A stretch of DNA of 64,000 nt, from assembly GCF_018474005.1 (NCBI RefSeq), contig NZ_JAHCSH010000006.1, positions 124,001 through 188,000 on the forward strand. Direction: 5' to 3'. Every line of letters starts with the position of its first letter. Positions within the stretch are counted from its first letter, which is position 1. The position numbers and the translations under genes were made by a program. Below the pieces are notes generated by a model, which was not told where the DNA came from, did not search any database, and saw only the letters and a program-made list of their open reading frames with translations. The DNA is from Curvibacter sp. CHRR-16. Lineage in GTDB: Bacteria > Pseudomonadota > Gammaproteobacteria > Burkholderiales > Burkholderiaceae_C. Positions 8,324 to 17,584 of the stretch are shown piece by piece.

Positions 8324-10009
8324 ATGACCCCCGCAGAGATCTTGGCCCAGTTTGGCCCCCGTGAATCCATGGAATACGACGTCGTCATCGTTGGTGGCGG
8401 CCCCGCTGGCTTGTCCACCGCGATACGCCTGAAGCAGCAAGCCCAAGCCGCAGGCCAAGACATTTCGGTGGTGGTGCTGGAAAAAGGCTCCGAGCCCGGC
8501 GCGCACATCCTGTCCGGCGCGGTCATGGATCCGCGGGCTATTACCGAGCTGTTCCCCAACTGGCAAGAACTGGGTGCGCCGCTGAACCAAGCGGTGTCGG
8601 GCGATGATGTGCTGTTTCTGTCCGAAACCAGCGCCACCCGCACGCCCGACTGGCTGGTGCCGCGCAACTTTCACAACCACGGCTGCTATGTGGTGTCGCT
8701 CTCCAACGTGGTGAAGTGGCTGGCCCAGCAAGCGGAAAACCTGGGCGTGGAAATTTTTCCCGGCTTTAGCGCTGCCGAAGTGCTGTACGACGAGCAAGGC
8801 CACGTCAAAGGCGTCGCCACGGGCAATCTGGGCATTGGCAAAGACGGCGAGCCGACCGACAACTTCCAGCTCGGCATGGAACTGCTGGGCAAATACACCG
8901 TGTTCGCCGAAGGCGCACGCGGCCACTTGGGCAAGCAACTGCTGGCGAAGTACAAGCTGGCTGAGGGCAAAGACCCGCAAAGTTTTGCCATCGGCATCAA
9001 AGAACTGTGGGAAATCCCGGCCGACAAAGCCCAACCCGGCAAGGTGGTGCACACCGCAGGCTGGCCCATGGCGGACGACACCTTTGGCGGCGGCTTCCTC
9101 TACCACTTGGAGGGCAACAAGGTCACGCTGGGCTTTGTGATCGGACTGGACTACAGCAACCCGCACCTGAGCCCGTTTGAGGAAATGCAGCGCTGGAAGA
9201 CGCATCCCGCCATCCGCGCCCACATCGACGGCGGCAAGCGCATTGGCTATGGCGCGCGCGCCATCAACAACGGCACGCCCCAAGCCCTGCCCAAGACGGT
9301 GTTCCCCGGTGGCTGCTTGGTGGGCTGCGACGCGGGTTACCTGAACGCCGCCCGCATCAAGGGCAGCCATGCTGCCATCAAGAGCGGCATGCTGGCTGCT
9401 GAGGCCATTGCCAGCGCCTTGGCCGAGGGGCGCGCGCACGACGAACTGAGCGCCTACCCCGCAGCCTTTGAAGCCAGTTGGCTCAACGAAGAGCTACAAC
9501 AAAGCCGCAACTTCAAACTCTGGTTCAAGAAGAGCCCCTTGCTGGGCAAGCTCATGGCCGGGGTGGAGCAATGGCTACTGCCCAAGCTGGGCGTGACCAA
9601 TCCCCCCTGGACGCTGCACGCCAGCGAGCCCGATCACGTCAAGCTCAAGCCTGCCAAGGACTGTCAACCCATCACCTACCCCAAGCCCGATGGCAAGCTG
9701 ACTTTTGACCGCCTCTCCAGCGTGTTCATCAGCAACACCAACCACGAAGAAAACCAGCCTGCGCACCTGACGCTCCAAGACGCCTCCGTGCCCGTGGCCA
9801 TCAACCTGGCCCAATTTGGCGGGCCCGAGAGCCGCTACTGCCCCGCTGGTGTGTACGAGTTCGTGAAGAACGACGACGGCAGTGACCGCCTGCAGATCAA
9901 CGCGCAAAACTGCGTGCACTGCAAGACCTGCGACATCAAAGATCCGACACAAAACATCAACTGGGTGACCCCCGAAGGCGGTGGCGGCCCCAACTACGCG
10001 GGCATGTGA
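8324..10009 (+). CDS. Electron transfer flavoprotein-ubiquinone oxidoreductase
   Basis: This 561-aa membrane-associated FAD and [4Fe-4S] enzyme moves electrons from reduced ETF to ubiquinone, draining acyl-CoA and other dehydrogenases into the respiratory chain. The FAD-binding VIVGGGPAGLSTAIRLK lies at residues 23-39. The middle contains the ubiquinone-site region (GIKELWEIP, GGGFLYHLEGN). The C-terminal cluster domain carries CPAGVYEF and CVHCKTCDIKDP and ends in the family's GGGGPNYAGM. Length matches the family. The stop overlaps the start of the next gene (TGATG). No etfAB genes are in the window. Confidence 0.96.
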   Translation: MTPAEILAQFGPRESMEYDVVIVGGGPAGLSTAIRLKQQAQAAGQDISVVVLEKGSEPGAHILSGAVMDPRAITELFPNWQELGAPLNQAVSGDDVLFLSETSATRTPDWLVPRNFHNHGCYVVSLSNVVKWLAQQAENLGVEIFPGFSAAEVLYDEQGHVKGVATGNLGIGKDGEPTDNFQLGMELLGKYTVFAEGARGHLGKQLLAKYKLAEGKDPQSFAIGIKELWEIPADKAQPGKVVHTAGWPMADDTFGGGFLYHLEGNKVTLGFVIGLDYSNPHLSPFEEMQRWKTHPAIRAHIDGGKRIGYGARAINNGTPQALPKTVFPGGCLVGCDAGYLNAARIKGSHAAIKSGMLAAEAIASALAEGRAHDELSAYPAAFEASWLNEELQQSRNFKLWFKKSPLLGKLMAGVEQWLLPKLGVTNPPWTLHASEPDHVKLKPAKDCQPITYPKPDGKLTFDRLSSVFISNTNHEENQPAHLTLQDASVPVAINLAQFGGPESRYCPAGVYEFVKNDDGSDRLQINAQNCVHCKTCDIKDPTQNINWVTPEGGGGPNYAGM

Positions 10010-10686
10010 TGCCCGCGCCCCACTCCGCCGCACTGGATGCAGGGCTGCTGCAAGCCCTGCGGCTGCTGGGCAACGGGCCACGGCGCTTGCTGGGCATCGT
10101 GGGGCCACCGGGTGCGGGCAAGTCCACCTTGGCCGAACTGGTGTGCGCCACGCTCAACACAGCCCACGCCCACCCACTCGCTCAACTGCTGCCCATGGAT
10201 GGCTTTCACCTAGCGCAGAGCGAGCTAGAACGCTTGGGCCGTGCCCAGCGCAAAGGCGCGCCAGACACCTTTGACGCCAGCGGCTACGCAGCCCTGCTGC
10301 AGCGCTTGCGCCAGCAAGCGCCCAGCGAGGTGGTCTACGCCCCCGACTTTCGCCGCCCGCTGGACGAACCCATTGCCAACGCGCTGCCGCTGTGGGGCAC
10401 CACCCCTTTGGTCGTGACAGAAGGCAACTACCTGCTGCTGGCCGAGGATGGGTGGGCCCCGGTCGCCCAGTGGCTGGATGAGGTGTGGTACCTAGAGGTC
10501 GATGCCGCCATACGCTTAGAGCAACTGGCGCAGCGCCACCAGCGCTTTGGCCGCACGCGCCAAGAGGCGCTGGACTGGATTGCCAGCACCGACGAACCCA
10601 ATGCCAGGCGCATAGAAGCCACCGCCGTACGTGCCCACCGCACGGTGCTGTGGGATGCCGCTGCGGGCCTGTATCGGCTGCGCTAA
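10009..10686 (+). CDS. P-loop nucleoside/sugar kinase family protein
   Basis: The 225-aa protein has a Walker A motif GPPGAGKST near residue 32, the PMDGFH segment and the FDASGYAALLQRL region typical of uridine-kinase/pantothenate-kinase-like P-loop kinases, including the group annotated as fructose-transport-associated kinase. A VVTEGNYLLL strand (Walker B-like) and a lid-like RHQRFGRTRQEA segment follow. The physiological substrate cannot be told from sequence. The ATG at 10009 overlaps the preceding stop (TGATG), indicating translational coupling with the ETF-QO gene. A GTG three bases earlier is possible but less likely. Confidence 0.82.
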   Translation: MPAPHSAALDAGLLQALRLLGNGPRRLLGIVGPPGAGKSTLAELVCATLNTAHAHPLAQLLPMDGFHLAQSELERLGRAQRKGAPDTFDASGYAALLQRLRQQAPSEVVYAPDFRRPLDEPIANALPLWGTTPLVVTEGNYLLLAEDGWAPVAQWLDEVWYLEVDAAIRLEQLAQRHQRFGRTRQEALDWIASTDEPNARRIEATAVRAHRTVLWDAAAGLYRLR

Positions 10687-10767
10687 GAGCGCCAACACCA
10701 GGGAAAAGCCCGCACCCACTGCGCCAACCTGCTCGGGTGGCTGGGCTGCCGCTACAATCGCGGCTTC

Positions 10768-11009
10768 GTCAGGAGAGAGCCGCCGCCCCAGCTTCAAGCC
10801 AAGCGGGTTGCGTGGCCGCCGAAGGCGCAGGGTGCTGATCGCAGCGCCCAAACGCTCAGGCAAAAGGACTGGCAAACGCAGCAGCGGCGCAAGCCCTTAC
10901 TGCGCTCCCCTCTGGAGAGAGGTTTCCAACGCGAAACCCACCGAAGGAGCAAGCCCACAAGCCCCGCACCACGCTGGGCCGGGTGAATCTCTCAGGTAAA
11001 GCGGACAGT
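10768..11009 (+). promoter_or_regulatory. Tandem glycine riboswitch upstream of gcvT
   Basis: Two consecutive glycine-aptamer signatures are visible. The first (about 10768-10870) has AGGAGAGAGCCG, GCCGCCGAAGGCGCAG and CGCTCAGGCAAAAGGAC. The second (about 10904-11009) has CTGGAGAGAGG, CACCGAAGGAGCAAGCC and CTCTCAGGTAAAGCGGACA. This is the classic paired architecture that senses glycine and usually turns on glycine-cleavage genes. A TACAAT at 10753-10758 could be the -10 element. Bases 10687-10767 contain no gene. Between the second aptamer and the gcvT ribosome binding site lies a perfect 8-bp hairpin (entered separately). Confidence 0.95.
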
Positions 11010-11017
11010 GGGGCCGT

Positions 11018-11041
11018 CCATGGCATCGGTTTTTGCCATGG
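11018..11041 (+). promoter_or_regulatory. Hairpin in the riboswitch expression platform
   Basis: CCATGGCA (11018-11025) and TGCCATGG (11034-11041) form a perfect 8-bp stem with an 8-base loop rich in T. It starts nine bases after the second glycine aptamer and 29 bases before the gcvT start. It has no T tract after it, so it is not a simple terminator. It may take part in switching access to the ribosome binding site, which is inference. Confidence 0.5.
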
Positions 11042-11069
11042 AATGTTTGCCCTATTTCTGGAGTCCGCC

Positions 11070-12212
11070 ATGACCGCCGCCGCTTTGCTACAAACCCCTT
11101 TGCACGCCCTGCACCTGGAGCTGGGTGCCCGCATGGTGCCTTTTGCAGGCTATTCCATGCCCGTGCAATACCCCGCTGGCTTGATGGCCGAACACCACCA
11201 CACCCGCCAAGCGGCAGGCCTGTTTGACGTGTCGCACATGGGCCAGCTGCGCATCAGCGGAGCCGACGCCGCCGCCGCTATGGAAAGCCTGATGCCCGTG
11301 GACGTGATCGACCTGCCCGTGGGCAAGCAGCGCTACGGCCTGCTGCTGACCGACGAGGGCACCATCATCGACGACCTGATGTTCTTTCGCGAGTCTGCCG
11401 ATAGCTTCTTTGTGGTGGTCAACGGCGCATGCAAGGCGGGCGACATCGCCCACATGCAAGCGCGCATCGGCCAGCGCTGCACCCTCACTCCCCTGCCCGA
11501 GCAAGCGCTGCTGGCCTTGCAAGGCCCGCAAGCCGTGGCCGCGCTGAGCCGCCTCGTACCCGGGGTAGAAAAACTGGTCTTCATGACGGGTGGCACATTC
11601 AACTGGAACGGCACCAACCTGTTCATCACCCGCAGCGGCTACACCGGGGAAGACGGGGTGGAAATCTCCGTCCACCAAGCCCACGCCGACGCATTGGCCC
11701 GCGCCCTCTTGGCCCAGCCCGAGGTCAAAGCCATTGGCTTGGGTGCCCGCAACTCGCTGCGCCTAGAGGCAGGTCTGTGCCTGTACGGCAACGACATCGA
11801 CACCACCACCACCCCGGTGGAGGCCAACCTGCTGTGGGCCATGCAAAAGGTGCGCCGCGCCGGGGGGGCCCGCGAAGGCGGCTTTCCTGGTGCTACAAAA
11901 ATCATAGCTGCACTAGCAGATGCAGCAAGCTCTACAGGCCAAAACACCTCCAAAGTGCGGGTGGGCCTGGTAGCGCTGGAGCGCGTACCGGTGCGCGAAC
12001 ATGTGGAACTGCACAGCGCGCAAGGCGAACGCATTGGCGAAGTGACCAGCGGCCTCTTGGCCCCCACAGCCGACCAGCCTATTGCCATGGGCTATGTGCC
12101 CCGCAGCCACAGCGCCGTGGGCACCCGTGTGCTGGCCATGGTGCGCGGCAAGGCTGTGCCCATGGAGGTGCGCCCCATGCCCTTTGTGCCCAACCGCTAC
12201 TACCGCGGCTAA
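11070..12212 (+). CDS. gcvT: Glycine cleavage system aminomethyltransferase (T protein)
   Basis: GcvT takes the aminomethyl group from lipoylated GcvH to tetrahydrofolate, releasing ammonia and methylene-THF. The 380-aa product starts MTAAALLQTPLHALHLELGA and has FDVSHMGQ, the folate-site region (NGACKAGDIAHM), SGYTGEDGVEIS and GLGARNSLRLEAG. The frame stays open upstream to 10983, inside the riboswitch. The ATG at 11070, preceded by TCTGGAG, is clearly the start. Near residues 275-292 the protein has an extra Ala/Ser-rich stretch that coincides with a dispersed repeat (11892-11940), which may explain why it is longer than E. coli GcvT. It is the first gene of gcvT-gcvH-gcvP-sdaA. Confidence 0.96.
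   Translation: MTAAALLQTPLHALHLELGARMVPFAGYSMPVQYPAGLMAEHHHTRQAAGLFDVSHMGQLRISGADAAAAMESLMPVDVIDLPVGKQRYGLLLTDEGTIIDDLMFFRESADSFFVVVNGACKAGDIAHMQARIGQRCTLTPLPEQALLALQGPQAVAALSRLVPGVEKLVFMTGGTFNWNGTNLFITRSGYTGEDGVEISVHQAHADALARALLAQPEVKAIGLGARNSLRLEAGLCLYGNDIDTTTTPVEANLLWAMQKVRRAGGAREGGFPGATKIIAALADAASSTGQNTSKVRVGLVALERVPVREHVELHSAQGERIGEVTSGLLAPTADQPIAMGYVPRSHSAVGTRVLAMVRGKAVPMEVRPMPFVPNRYYRG
11892..11940 (+). repeat. Small interspersed repeat, copy 1, inside gcvT
   Basis: The copy reads GCTAC, seven bases, ATAGC, then 19 bases, AGCTCT, three bases and GGCC. Two other copies in the window (in ybiB and in the BaiN-type gene) share the same head geometry and tail spacing. Here it is read in frame as part of a low-complexity Ala/Ser segment of GcvT where family members are shorter. 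Confidence 0.6.
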
Positions 12213-12294
12213 ACAGCCGCTACAGTGCCAGCCAGTGACTTGGCTGGTTGCTTGAACCGTTTTTCTTTTTGACCTGATTAACCGGAGTTTTTTC

Positions 12295-12666
12295 ATGAGC
12301 CTCAAATACACCCCCGACCACGAATGGATCTTGGTAGAAGGCGACATCGCCACTGTGGGCATCACCCACCATGCGCAAGACGCGCTGGGCGACGTGGTGT
12401 TTGTCGATTTGCCCGAAGTGGGCGCCAGCATTGACGCCAAGGCCGTGGCCGGCGTGGTCGAGTCCGTCAAGGCCGCTGCTGACGTGTACATGCCCGTGAG
12501 TGGCACCGTGACCGAAGTGAACGAAGCCCTGCGCGCCGACCCTGCTTTGGCCAACAGCGACCCACTGGGTGCGGGCTGGTTCTTCAAGGTGCAACTGTCC
12601 AACCCCGCCGAACTGGACGGCCTGATGGACAAGACCAGCTACGACAGCTTCGCGGCCAATAACTAA
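12295..12666 (+). CDS. gcvH: Glycine cleavage system H protein
   Basis: GcvH is the lipoyl carrier that shuttles the aminomethyl intermediate from GcvP to GcvT and electrons to the L protein. The 123-aa product begins [12 protein letters not shown] and has the lipoylation site in [14 protein letters not shown], with the modified Lys at residue 59. The C-terminal [20 protein letters not shown] is also typical. It is preceded by a ribosome binding site (CGGAG) and lies 82 bases after gcvT and 60 bases before gcvP, all in one orientation under the glycine riboswitch. Confidence 0.97.
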   Translation: MSLKYTPDHEWILVEGDIATVGITHHAQDALGDVVFVDLPEVGASIDAKAVAGVVESVKAAADVYMPVSGTVTEVNEALRADPALANSDPLGAGWFFKVQLSNPAELDGLMDKTSYDSFAANN

Positions 12667-12726
12667 CCGCACTGAGCCTCGACCCCGCTACCAGCCCCTA
12701 GCCCTTTTTGCCGCCGTTCAAGCACC

Positions 12727-15657
12727 ATGTCCAATCCTGTCACCCTTGACCAGCTGGAAAACGCCAGCGAGTTCCACGCCCGCCACATTGGCATCAGCGC
12801 TGCCGACGAAGCCGCCATGCTGGCCGCCATCGGCGCGCCCAGCCGCGAGGCCCTGATCGCCAGCATCGTGCCCGAATCCATCCACCGCCACGACCGCATG
12901 CCCATCCCCGAGGCGGTGACCGAAGCGGCCGCGCTGGCCGAGCTCAAGGCCATTGCCAGCAAAAACCAAGTGCTCAAGAGCTTTATTGGCCAAGGCTACT
13001 ACGGCACGCACACCCCCGGCGTCATCTTGCGCAACATCTTGGAAAACCCCGCTTGGTACACCGCTTACACGCCCTATCAGGCCGAGATTTCCCAAGGCCG
13101 CATGGAAGCGCTGGTGAACTTCCAGACCATGGTGTGCGACCTGACGGGCATGCCCATTGCCAACGCCAGCATGCTGGACGAGGCCACGGCTGCGGCCGAA
13201 GCCATGACGCTGGCCAAGCGCTCAGTCAAGGCCAAGGGCAACGTGTTCATCGTCAGCGGCGACTGCCACCCCCAAAGCATTGAAGTGGTGCAAACCCGCG
13301 CCAAGCCGCTGGGCATCACCGTCAAAGTGATTCGTGGCTCTGACGAGTGGCTGGCCGCGATTGCTGCGGACGACTACTTTGCCGCCTTGCAGCAATACCC
13401 CGGCAGCAGCGGCTGGTTGGCCGACTGGCAAGCCAGCGCCGACCTGATTCACAGCAAGGGCGCAGCCTTGATTTTGGCGGCCGACTTGCTGGCGCTGACC
13501 CTCATCAAAGCGCCCGGCGAGATGGGTGCCGACATCGTGGTGGGCACCACCCAGCGCTTTGGCATGCCCATGGGCAACGGCGGCCCGCACGCCGCCTACA
13601 TGGCCTGCCGCGACGAGTACAAACGCTCCATGCCCGGCCGCTTGGTGGGCGTGAGTGTGGACGCACACGGCAACCCGGCCTACCGCTTGGCGCTGCAAAC
13701 ACGCGAGCAGCACATTCGCCGCGAAAAGGCCACCAGCAACATCTGCACCGCGCAGGTACTGCCCGCCGTCATCGCCAGCATGTACGCCGTCTACCACGGC
13801 CCCGAGGGCTTGAAGCGCATCGCCCAGCGCGTGGCACGCTACACCGCCATTTTGGCCGCAGGCTTGCAGCAACTGGGCGTGAAGCTGCTGCACAGCAGCG
13901 CGTTTGACACCGTGACCGTGGACTGTGGCAGCGAAGCCGCTGCCAACGCCGTGCATGCCCAGGCGGTGGCTGCGGGCGTGAACCTGCGCCGCTTTGCCGG
14001 TGGCCGTACGGCCATGGTGGGCATCAGTCTGGACGAAACCACCAGCCGCGACGACATCGCCCAACTGTGGGCTTTGCTGGCTGGCGTGGGCACGAACACA
14101 ACCCTGCCCAGCGTGGCGCAACTGGCTGACAGCGCCATCAGCCTGATCCCTGTGGAACTGCTGCGCACCAGCAGCTACCTGTCGCACCCGGTGTTCAACA
14201 CCCACCACAGCGAAACGGCCATGCTGCGCTACATCCGCCAACTGTCAGACAAAGACTTGGCACTGGACCGCAGCATGATCCCGCTGGGCTCTTGCACCAT
14301 GAAGCTGAACGCGACCAGCGAGATGATTCCCATCACCTGGCCCGAGTTCGCCCACATCCACCCCTTCTGCCCTGCCGAGCAGCGTGCTGGCTACACCGTG
14401 CTGGACGAGCAGTTGCGGGCTTGGCTGTGCGCTGCCACCGGCTACGCGGGCATCAGCCTGCAGCCCAACGCGGGCAGCCAAGGCGAGTACGCAGGCCTGC
14501 TGGCCATTAAGGGCTGGCACGACAGCCGTGGCCAAGGTCACCGCAATATTTGCCTCATCCCATCGAGCGCGCACGGCACCAACCCGGCCAGCGCCCAGAT
14601 GGTGGGCATGCAGGTGGTAGTGACCCAATGCGACTCCAACGGCAACGTGGACATGGCCGACCTGCAAGCCAAGTGCGAACAGCACAGCGCCAACTTGGCC
14701 GCGGTGATGATCACCTACCCCAGCACGCACGGCGTGTTCGAAACCACCGTCAAAGAGCTGTGCGCCTTGGTGCACCAGCACGGTGGCCGTGTGTACGTGG
14801 ACGGCGCCAACATGAACGCGCTGGTGGGCGTGGCTGCACCCGGCCAGTTTGGCGGCGATGTGAGCCACCTGAACCTGCACAAGACCTTCTGCATTCCCCA
14901 CGGCGGTGGCGGCCCCGGTGTCGGCCCCGTGTGCGTGGTGGAGGACTTGGTGCCCTTCTTGCCCGGCCATGCGGCAGCAGGTGCGGTGAGCAGCGCCACC
15001 CCCGCAGTGTCCAGCGTGGGGGCTATTTCAGCAGCGCCCTTGGGCAACGCCGCTGTGCTGCCCATTAGCTGGATGTACATCCGCATGATGGGCCCCGACG
15101 GCCTGCGCGCGGCCACCGAGACCGCCATCTTGTCGGCCAACTACATCAGCGCCCGCTTGCGCGAGCACTTCCCCACGCTGTACGCGTCCAGCAATGGCCG
15201 CGTGGCGCACGAGTGCATTTTGGATTTGCGCCACTTCAAGGACAGCTGCGGCGTGATGGCCGAGGACGTGGCCAAGCGCCTGATGGACTATGGCTTTCAC
15301 GCGCCCACCCTGTCCTTCCCGGTGCCCAACACGCTGATGGTGGAGCCCACCGAGAGCGAGACCAAGTACGAGTTAGATCGCTTCATCGCCGCCATGGTGG
15401 CCATCCGCGGCGAAATCGCCCAGGTGGAAGCGGGCCAGTGGAGCCAAGAGGACAACCCGCTCAAGGCTGCGCCGCACACGGCAGCCGCCGTGATTGGCAG
15501 CTACTGGAAGCACGCCTACAGCCGCGAGCTGGCCGCCTTCCCGGTCGCTGGCCTCAAAGCCAACAAGTACTGGCCCACAGTGGGCCGTGTGGACAACGTG
15601 TACGGTGACCGCAACCTGTTCTGCAGCTGCGTGCCCGTGAGCGAATTGGCCGAGTAA
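12727..15657 (+). CDS. gcvP: Glycine dehydrogenase (decarboxylating), P protein
   Basis: GcvP is the PLP enzyme that decarboxylates glycine and loads the aminomethyl group on GcvH. The 976-aa product is the long, fused form with both halves. The N-terminal half has [41 protein letters not shown] and the Gly-rich [13 protein letters not shown]. The C-terminal half has [38 protein letters not shown] and [16 protein letters not shown], with the PLP Lys at residue 719. It lies between gcvH and sdaA. Long antisense frames over this gene are codon-bias artefacts. Confidence 0.98.
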   Translation: MSNPVTLDQLENASEFHARHIGISAADEAAMLAAIGAPSREALIASIVPESIHRHDRMPIPEAVTEAAALAELKAIASKNQVLKSFIGQGYYGTHTPGVILRNILENPAWYTAYTPYQAEISQGRMEALVNFQTMVCDLTGMPIANASMLDEATAAAEAMTLAKRSVKAKGNVFIVSGDCHPQSIEVVQTRAKPLGITVKVIRGSDEWLAAIAADDYFAALQQYPGSSGWLADWQASADLIHSKGAALILAADLLALTLIKAPGEMGADIVVGTTQRFGMPMGNGGPHAAYMACRDEYKRSMPGRLVGVSVDAHGNPAYRLALQTREQHIRREKATSNICTAQVLPAVIASMYAVYHGPEGLKRIAQRVARYTAILAAGLQQLGVKLLHSSAFDTVTVDCGSEAAANAVHAQAVAAGVNLRRFAGGRTAMVGISLDETTSRDDIAQLWALLAGVGTNTTLPSVAQLADSAISLIPVELLRTSSYLSHPVFNTHHSETAMLRYIRQLSDKDLALDRSMIPLGSCTMKLNATSEMIPITWPEFAHIHPFCPAEQRAGYTVLDEQLRAWLCAATGYAGISLQPNAGSQGEYAGLLAIKGWHDSRGQGHRNICLIPSSAHGTNPASAQMVGMQVVVTQCDSNGNVDMADLQAKCEQHSANLAAVMITYPSTHGVFETTVKELCALVHQHGGRVYVDGANMNALVGVAAPGQFGGDVSHLNLHKTFCIPHGGGGPGVGPVCVVEDLVPFLPGHAAAGAVSSATPAVSSVGAISAAPLGNAAVLPISWMYIRMMGPDGLRAATETAILSANYISARLREHFPTLYASSNGRVAHECILDLRHFKDSCGVMAEDVAKRLMDYGFHAPTLSFPVPNTLMVEPTESETKYELDRFIAAMVAIRGEIAQVEAGQWSQEDNPLKAAPHTAAAVIGSYWKHAYSRELAAFPVAGLKANKYWPTVGRVDNVYGDRNLFCSCVPVSELAE

Positions 15658-15689
15658 ACACAACCAGCAGCACAGAAAGCGGCAGCACC

Positions 15690-17078
15690 ATGGCGGTTTC
15701 GGTATTTGACTTGTTCAAGATTGGCATTGGCCCCAGCAGTTCGCACACCGTGGGGCCGATGCGGGCCGCACGCCAGTTTGTCGGCAAGCTGCAGCAAACC
15801 GGTGAACTGGCCCGCGTGCAGACCGTGCGCTGCTGGCTGCACGGCTCGCTGGGTGCCACGGGCAAGGGCCACGCCAGCGATGTGGCGGTGCTGCTGGGCC
15901 TGTGTGGCCACGAGCCCGATACCGTGGAGGTGGACACCATCGCCCCCACGCTGGAGCAGATTCGCACCGACAAACGCATCGCCCTCATGGGCGAGCACAG
16001 CGTGGCCTTCAATGCCAAGGAGGATTTGCTCTTCATGCGTGCACCGCTGCCCTTTCATGCCAATGGCATGCGCTTGGTGGCCTATGACGCAGCAGGGCAA
16101 GAACTGAGCAACCGGGTGTTTTACTCGGTGGGCGGTGGCTTTATCGTCACCGAAGAGGCGGCAGCCGATGGCAGCCGCCACAAGACCATTGCCCCGGACA
16201 CCACGGTGCTGCCGCTGCCGTTTTCCACTGGCGAGCAACTGCTGGCGCTGTGCCAAGCGCACAACCTGAGCATTGCCCAGGTGATGCGGCGCAACGAACA
16301 CCACTGGCGCAGCGATGCCGACATTGACAGCGGACTGCAGCGTATATGGCAAGTGATGCAAGACTGCGTGCGCCGAGGCTGCCAAACGCAAGGCCTATTG
16401 CCCGGCGGTTTCAAGGTCAAACGCCGCGCGCCCGAGCTGCACCAAGCTTTGTGCAGCAACCCCGAAGCCGCGCTGAAAGACCCGCTGCAGGTGCTCGATT
16501 GGGTCAACCTGTACGCCTTGGCAGTGAATGAAGAAAACGCTGCGGGCGGGCGCGTGGTCACTGCGCCCACCAACGGAGCGGCGGGCATTATTCCGGCCGT
16601 GCTGCACTACTACACGCGCTTTTGCCCCGGTGCCAGTGCAGCGGGTGTGGTGGACTTTTTGCTCACCGCAGCGGCCATCGGCATTCTCTACAAAGAAAAC
16701 GCCAGCATCAGCGGAGCGGAAGTGGGCTGCCAAGGTGAAGTGGGCGTGGCCTGCAGCATGGCAGCAGGCGCGCTGTGCGCGGTCATGGGAGGCACACCCC
16801 AACAGGTGGAGAACGCCGCCGAGATTGGCATGGAGCACCACCTGGGCCTGACCTGCGACCCGGTGGGCGGCTTAGTCCAGATACCCTGCATTGAGCGCAA
16901 TGCGATAGCATCGGTCAAAGCCATCAACGCAGCACGCATGGCCTTGCGCGGCGATGGCACCCACTTTGTCAGCCTGGACAAAGTGATCAAAACCATGCGG
17001 GAGACTGGAGCCGATATGAAAACCAAGTACAAGGAAACCGCGCGCGGCGGCTTGGCCGTCAACATTGTGGAGTGCTAA
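15690..17078 (+). CDS. sdaA: L-serine ammonia-lyase, iron-sulfur dependent
   Basis: SdaA deaminates L-serine to pyruvate using a labile [4Fe-4S] cluster. The 462-aa single-chain product has the N-terminal [19 protein letters not shown] motif of the beta region and the alpha-region signature ([17 protein letters not shown]). Cluster cysteines lie in [14 protein letters not shown] and in the LTCDPVGG and IPCIERNA segments. It starts 32 bases after gcvP. This suggests co-transcription, so that glycine can be turned to C1 units and serine and then drained to pyruvate. Control by the upstream glycine riboswitch is inferred from that arrangement. Confidence 0.96.
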   Translation: MAVSVFDLFKIGIGPSSSHTVGPMRAARQFVGKLQQTGELARVQTVRCWLHGSLGATGKGHASDVAVLLGLCGHEPDTVEVDTIAPTLEQIRTDKRIALMGEHSVAFNAKEDLLFMRAPLPFHANGMRLVAYDAAGQELSNRVFYSVGGGFIVTEEAAADGSRHKTIAPDTTVLPLPFSTGEQLLALCQAHNLSIAQVMRRNEHHWRSDADIDSGLQRIWQVMQDCVRRGCQTQGLLPGGFKVKRRAPELHQALCSNPEAALKDPLQVLDWVNLYALAVNEENAAGGRVVTAPTNGAAGIIPAVLHYYTRFCPGASAAGVVDFLLTAAAIGILYKENASISGAEVGCQGEVGVACSMAAGALCAVMGGTPQQVENAAEIGMEHHLGLTCDPVGGLVQIPCIERNAIASVKAINAARMALRGDGTHFVSLDKVIKTMRETGADMKTKYKETARGGLAVNIVEC

Positions 17079-17102
17079 GGCCTCCCGCACGCAGCACCGA
17101 CC

Positions 17103-17486
17103 ATGGGCAAGAAACTGCATGTCCTGTTGGCAGAGGACAACCTCATCAACCAGCGCTTGATCACCGGCTTGCTCAAGCAATTGGGGCACACCGGCATGGT
17201 GGTTCCCAATGGGCAAGAGGTGTTGCGTTGCTTGGAGCAACACCGTTTCGATGTCCTGCTGCTGGACAATATGATGCCCCTTATGGATGGGTTAACTACC
17301 CTTAAACACCTGCGCGAACGGGAAAGATCTGCTCGCACTCGGCTGCAGGTCATTGTGGTGACTGCCGATGATGACCCGCAGTGCCAAGCGGAGTTCATGC
17401 ATGCAGGGGCTGATGACTTCTTGATCAAGCCTGTTCAATTACACAGCTTGCAGCAGGCGCTAGACAAAACCCAACAGCGCGCATAA
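17103..17486 (+). CDS. Single-domain response regulator (CheY-like receiver)
   Basis: The 127-aa product is one receiver domain with no output domain. The acidic pocket lies in LLAEDNLINQRL, the phosphoacceptor Asp in LLLDNMMPLMDG, the switch Thr in VVTADDD, and the conserved Lys in DFLIKPVQL. The LINQRL segment resembles receivers of hybrid kinases more than CheY. It lies 24 bases after sdaA and 98 bases before a chemoreceptor gene, so a role in the chemotaxis locus or in a phosphorelay is likely but not proven. Confidence 0.88.
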   Translation: MGKKLHVLLAEDNLINQRLITGLLKQLGHTGMVVPNGQEVLRCLEQHRFDVLLLDNMMPLMDGLTTLKHLRERERSARTRLQVIVVTADDDPQCQAEFMHAGADDFLIKPVQLHSLQQALDKTQQRA

Positions 17487-17584
17487 AGCCCAACCATTGC
17501 TTGCAGTTTGTTGCAGCAAACGCTAAGCACTAACGCTAGGATCAACCGAACATTTCTTGGCAGATAGGATTCGGGGGGACATGC

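Noticed and set aside
7438..9439. Two open frames of about 400 aa antisense to rimO and the ETF-QO gene
   Set aside because: Both lie opposite genes with complete family motifs and show no motif of their own.
13222..14241. 339-aa open frame antisense to gcvP
   Set aside because: It is a low-complexity His/Val/Gly-rich translation with no start context, lying wholly inside the well-supported gcvP.
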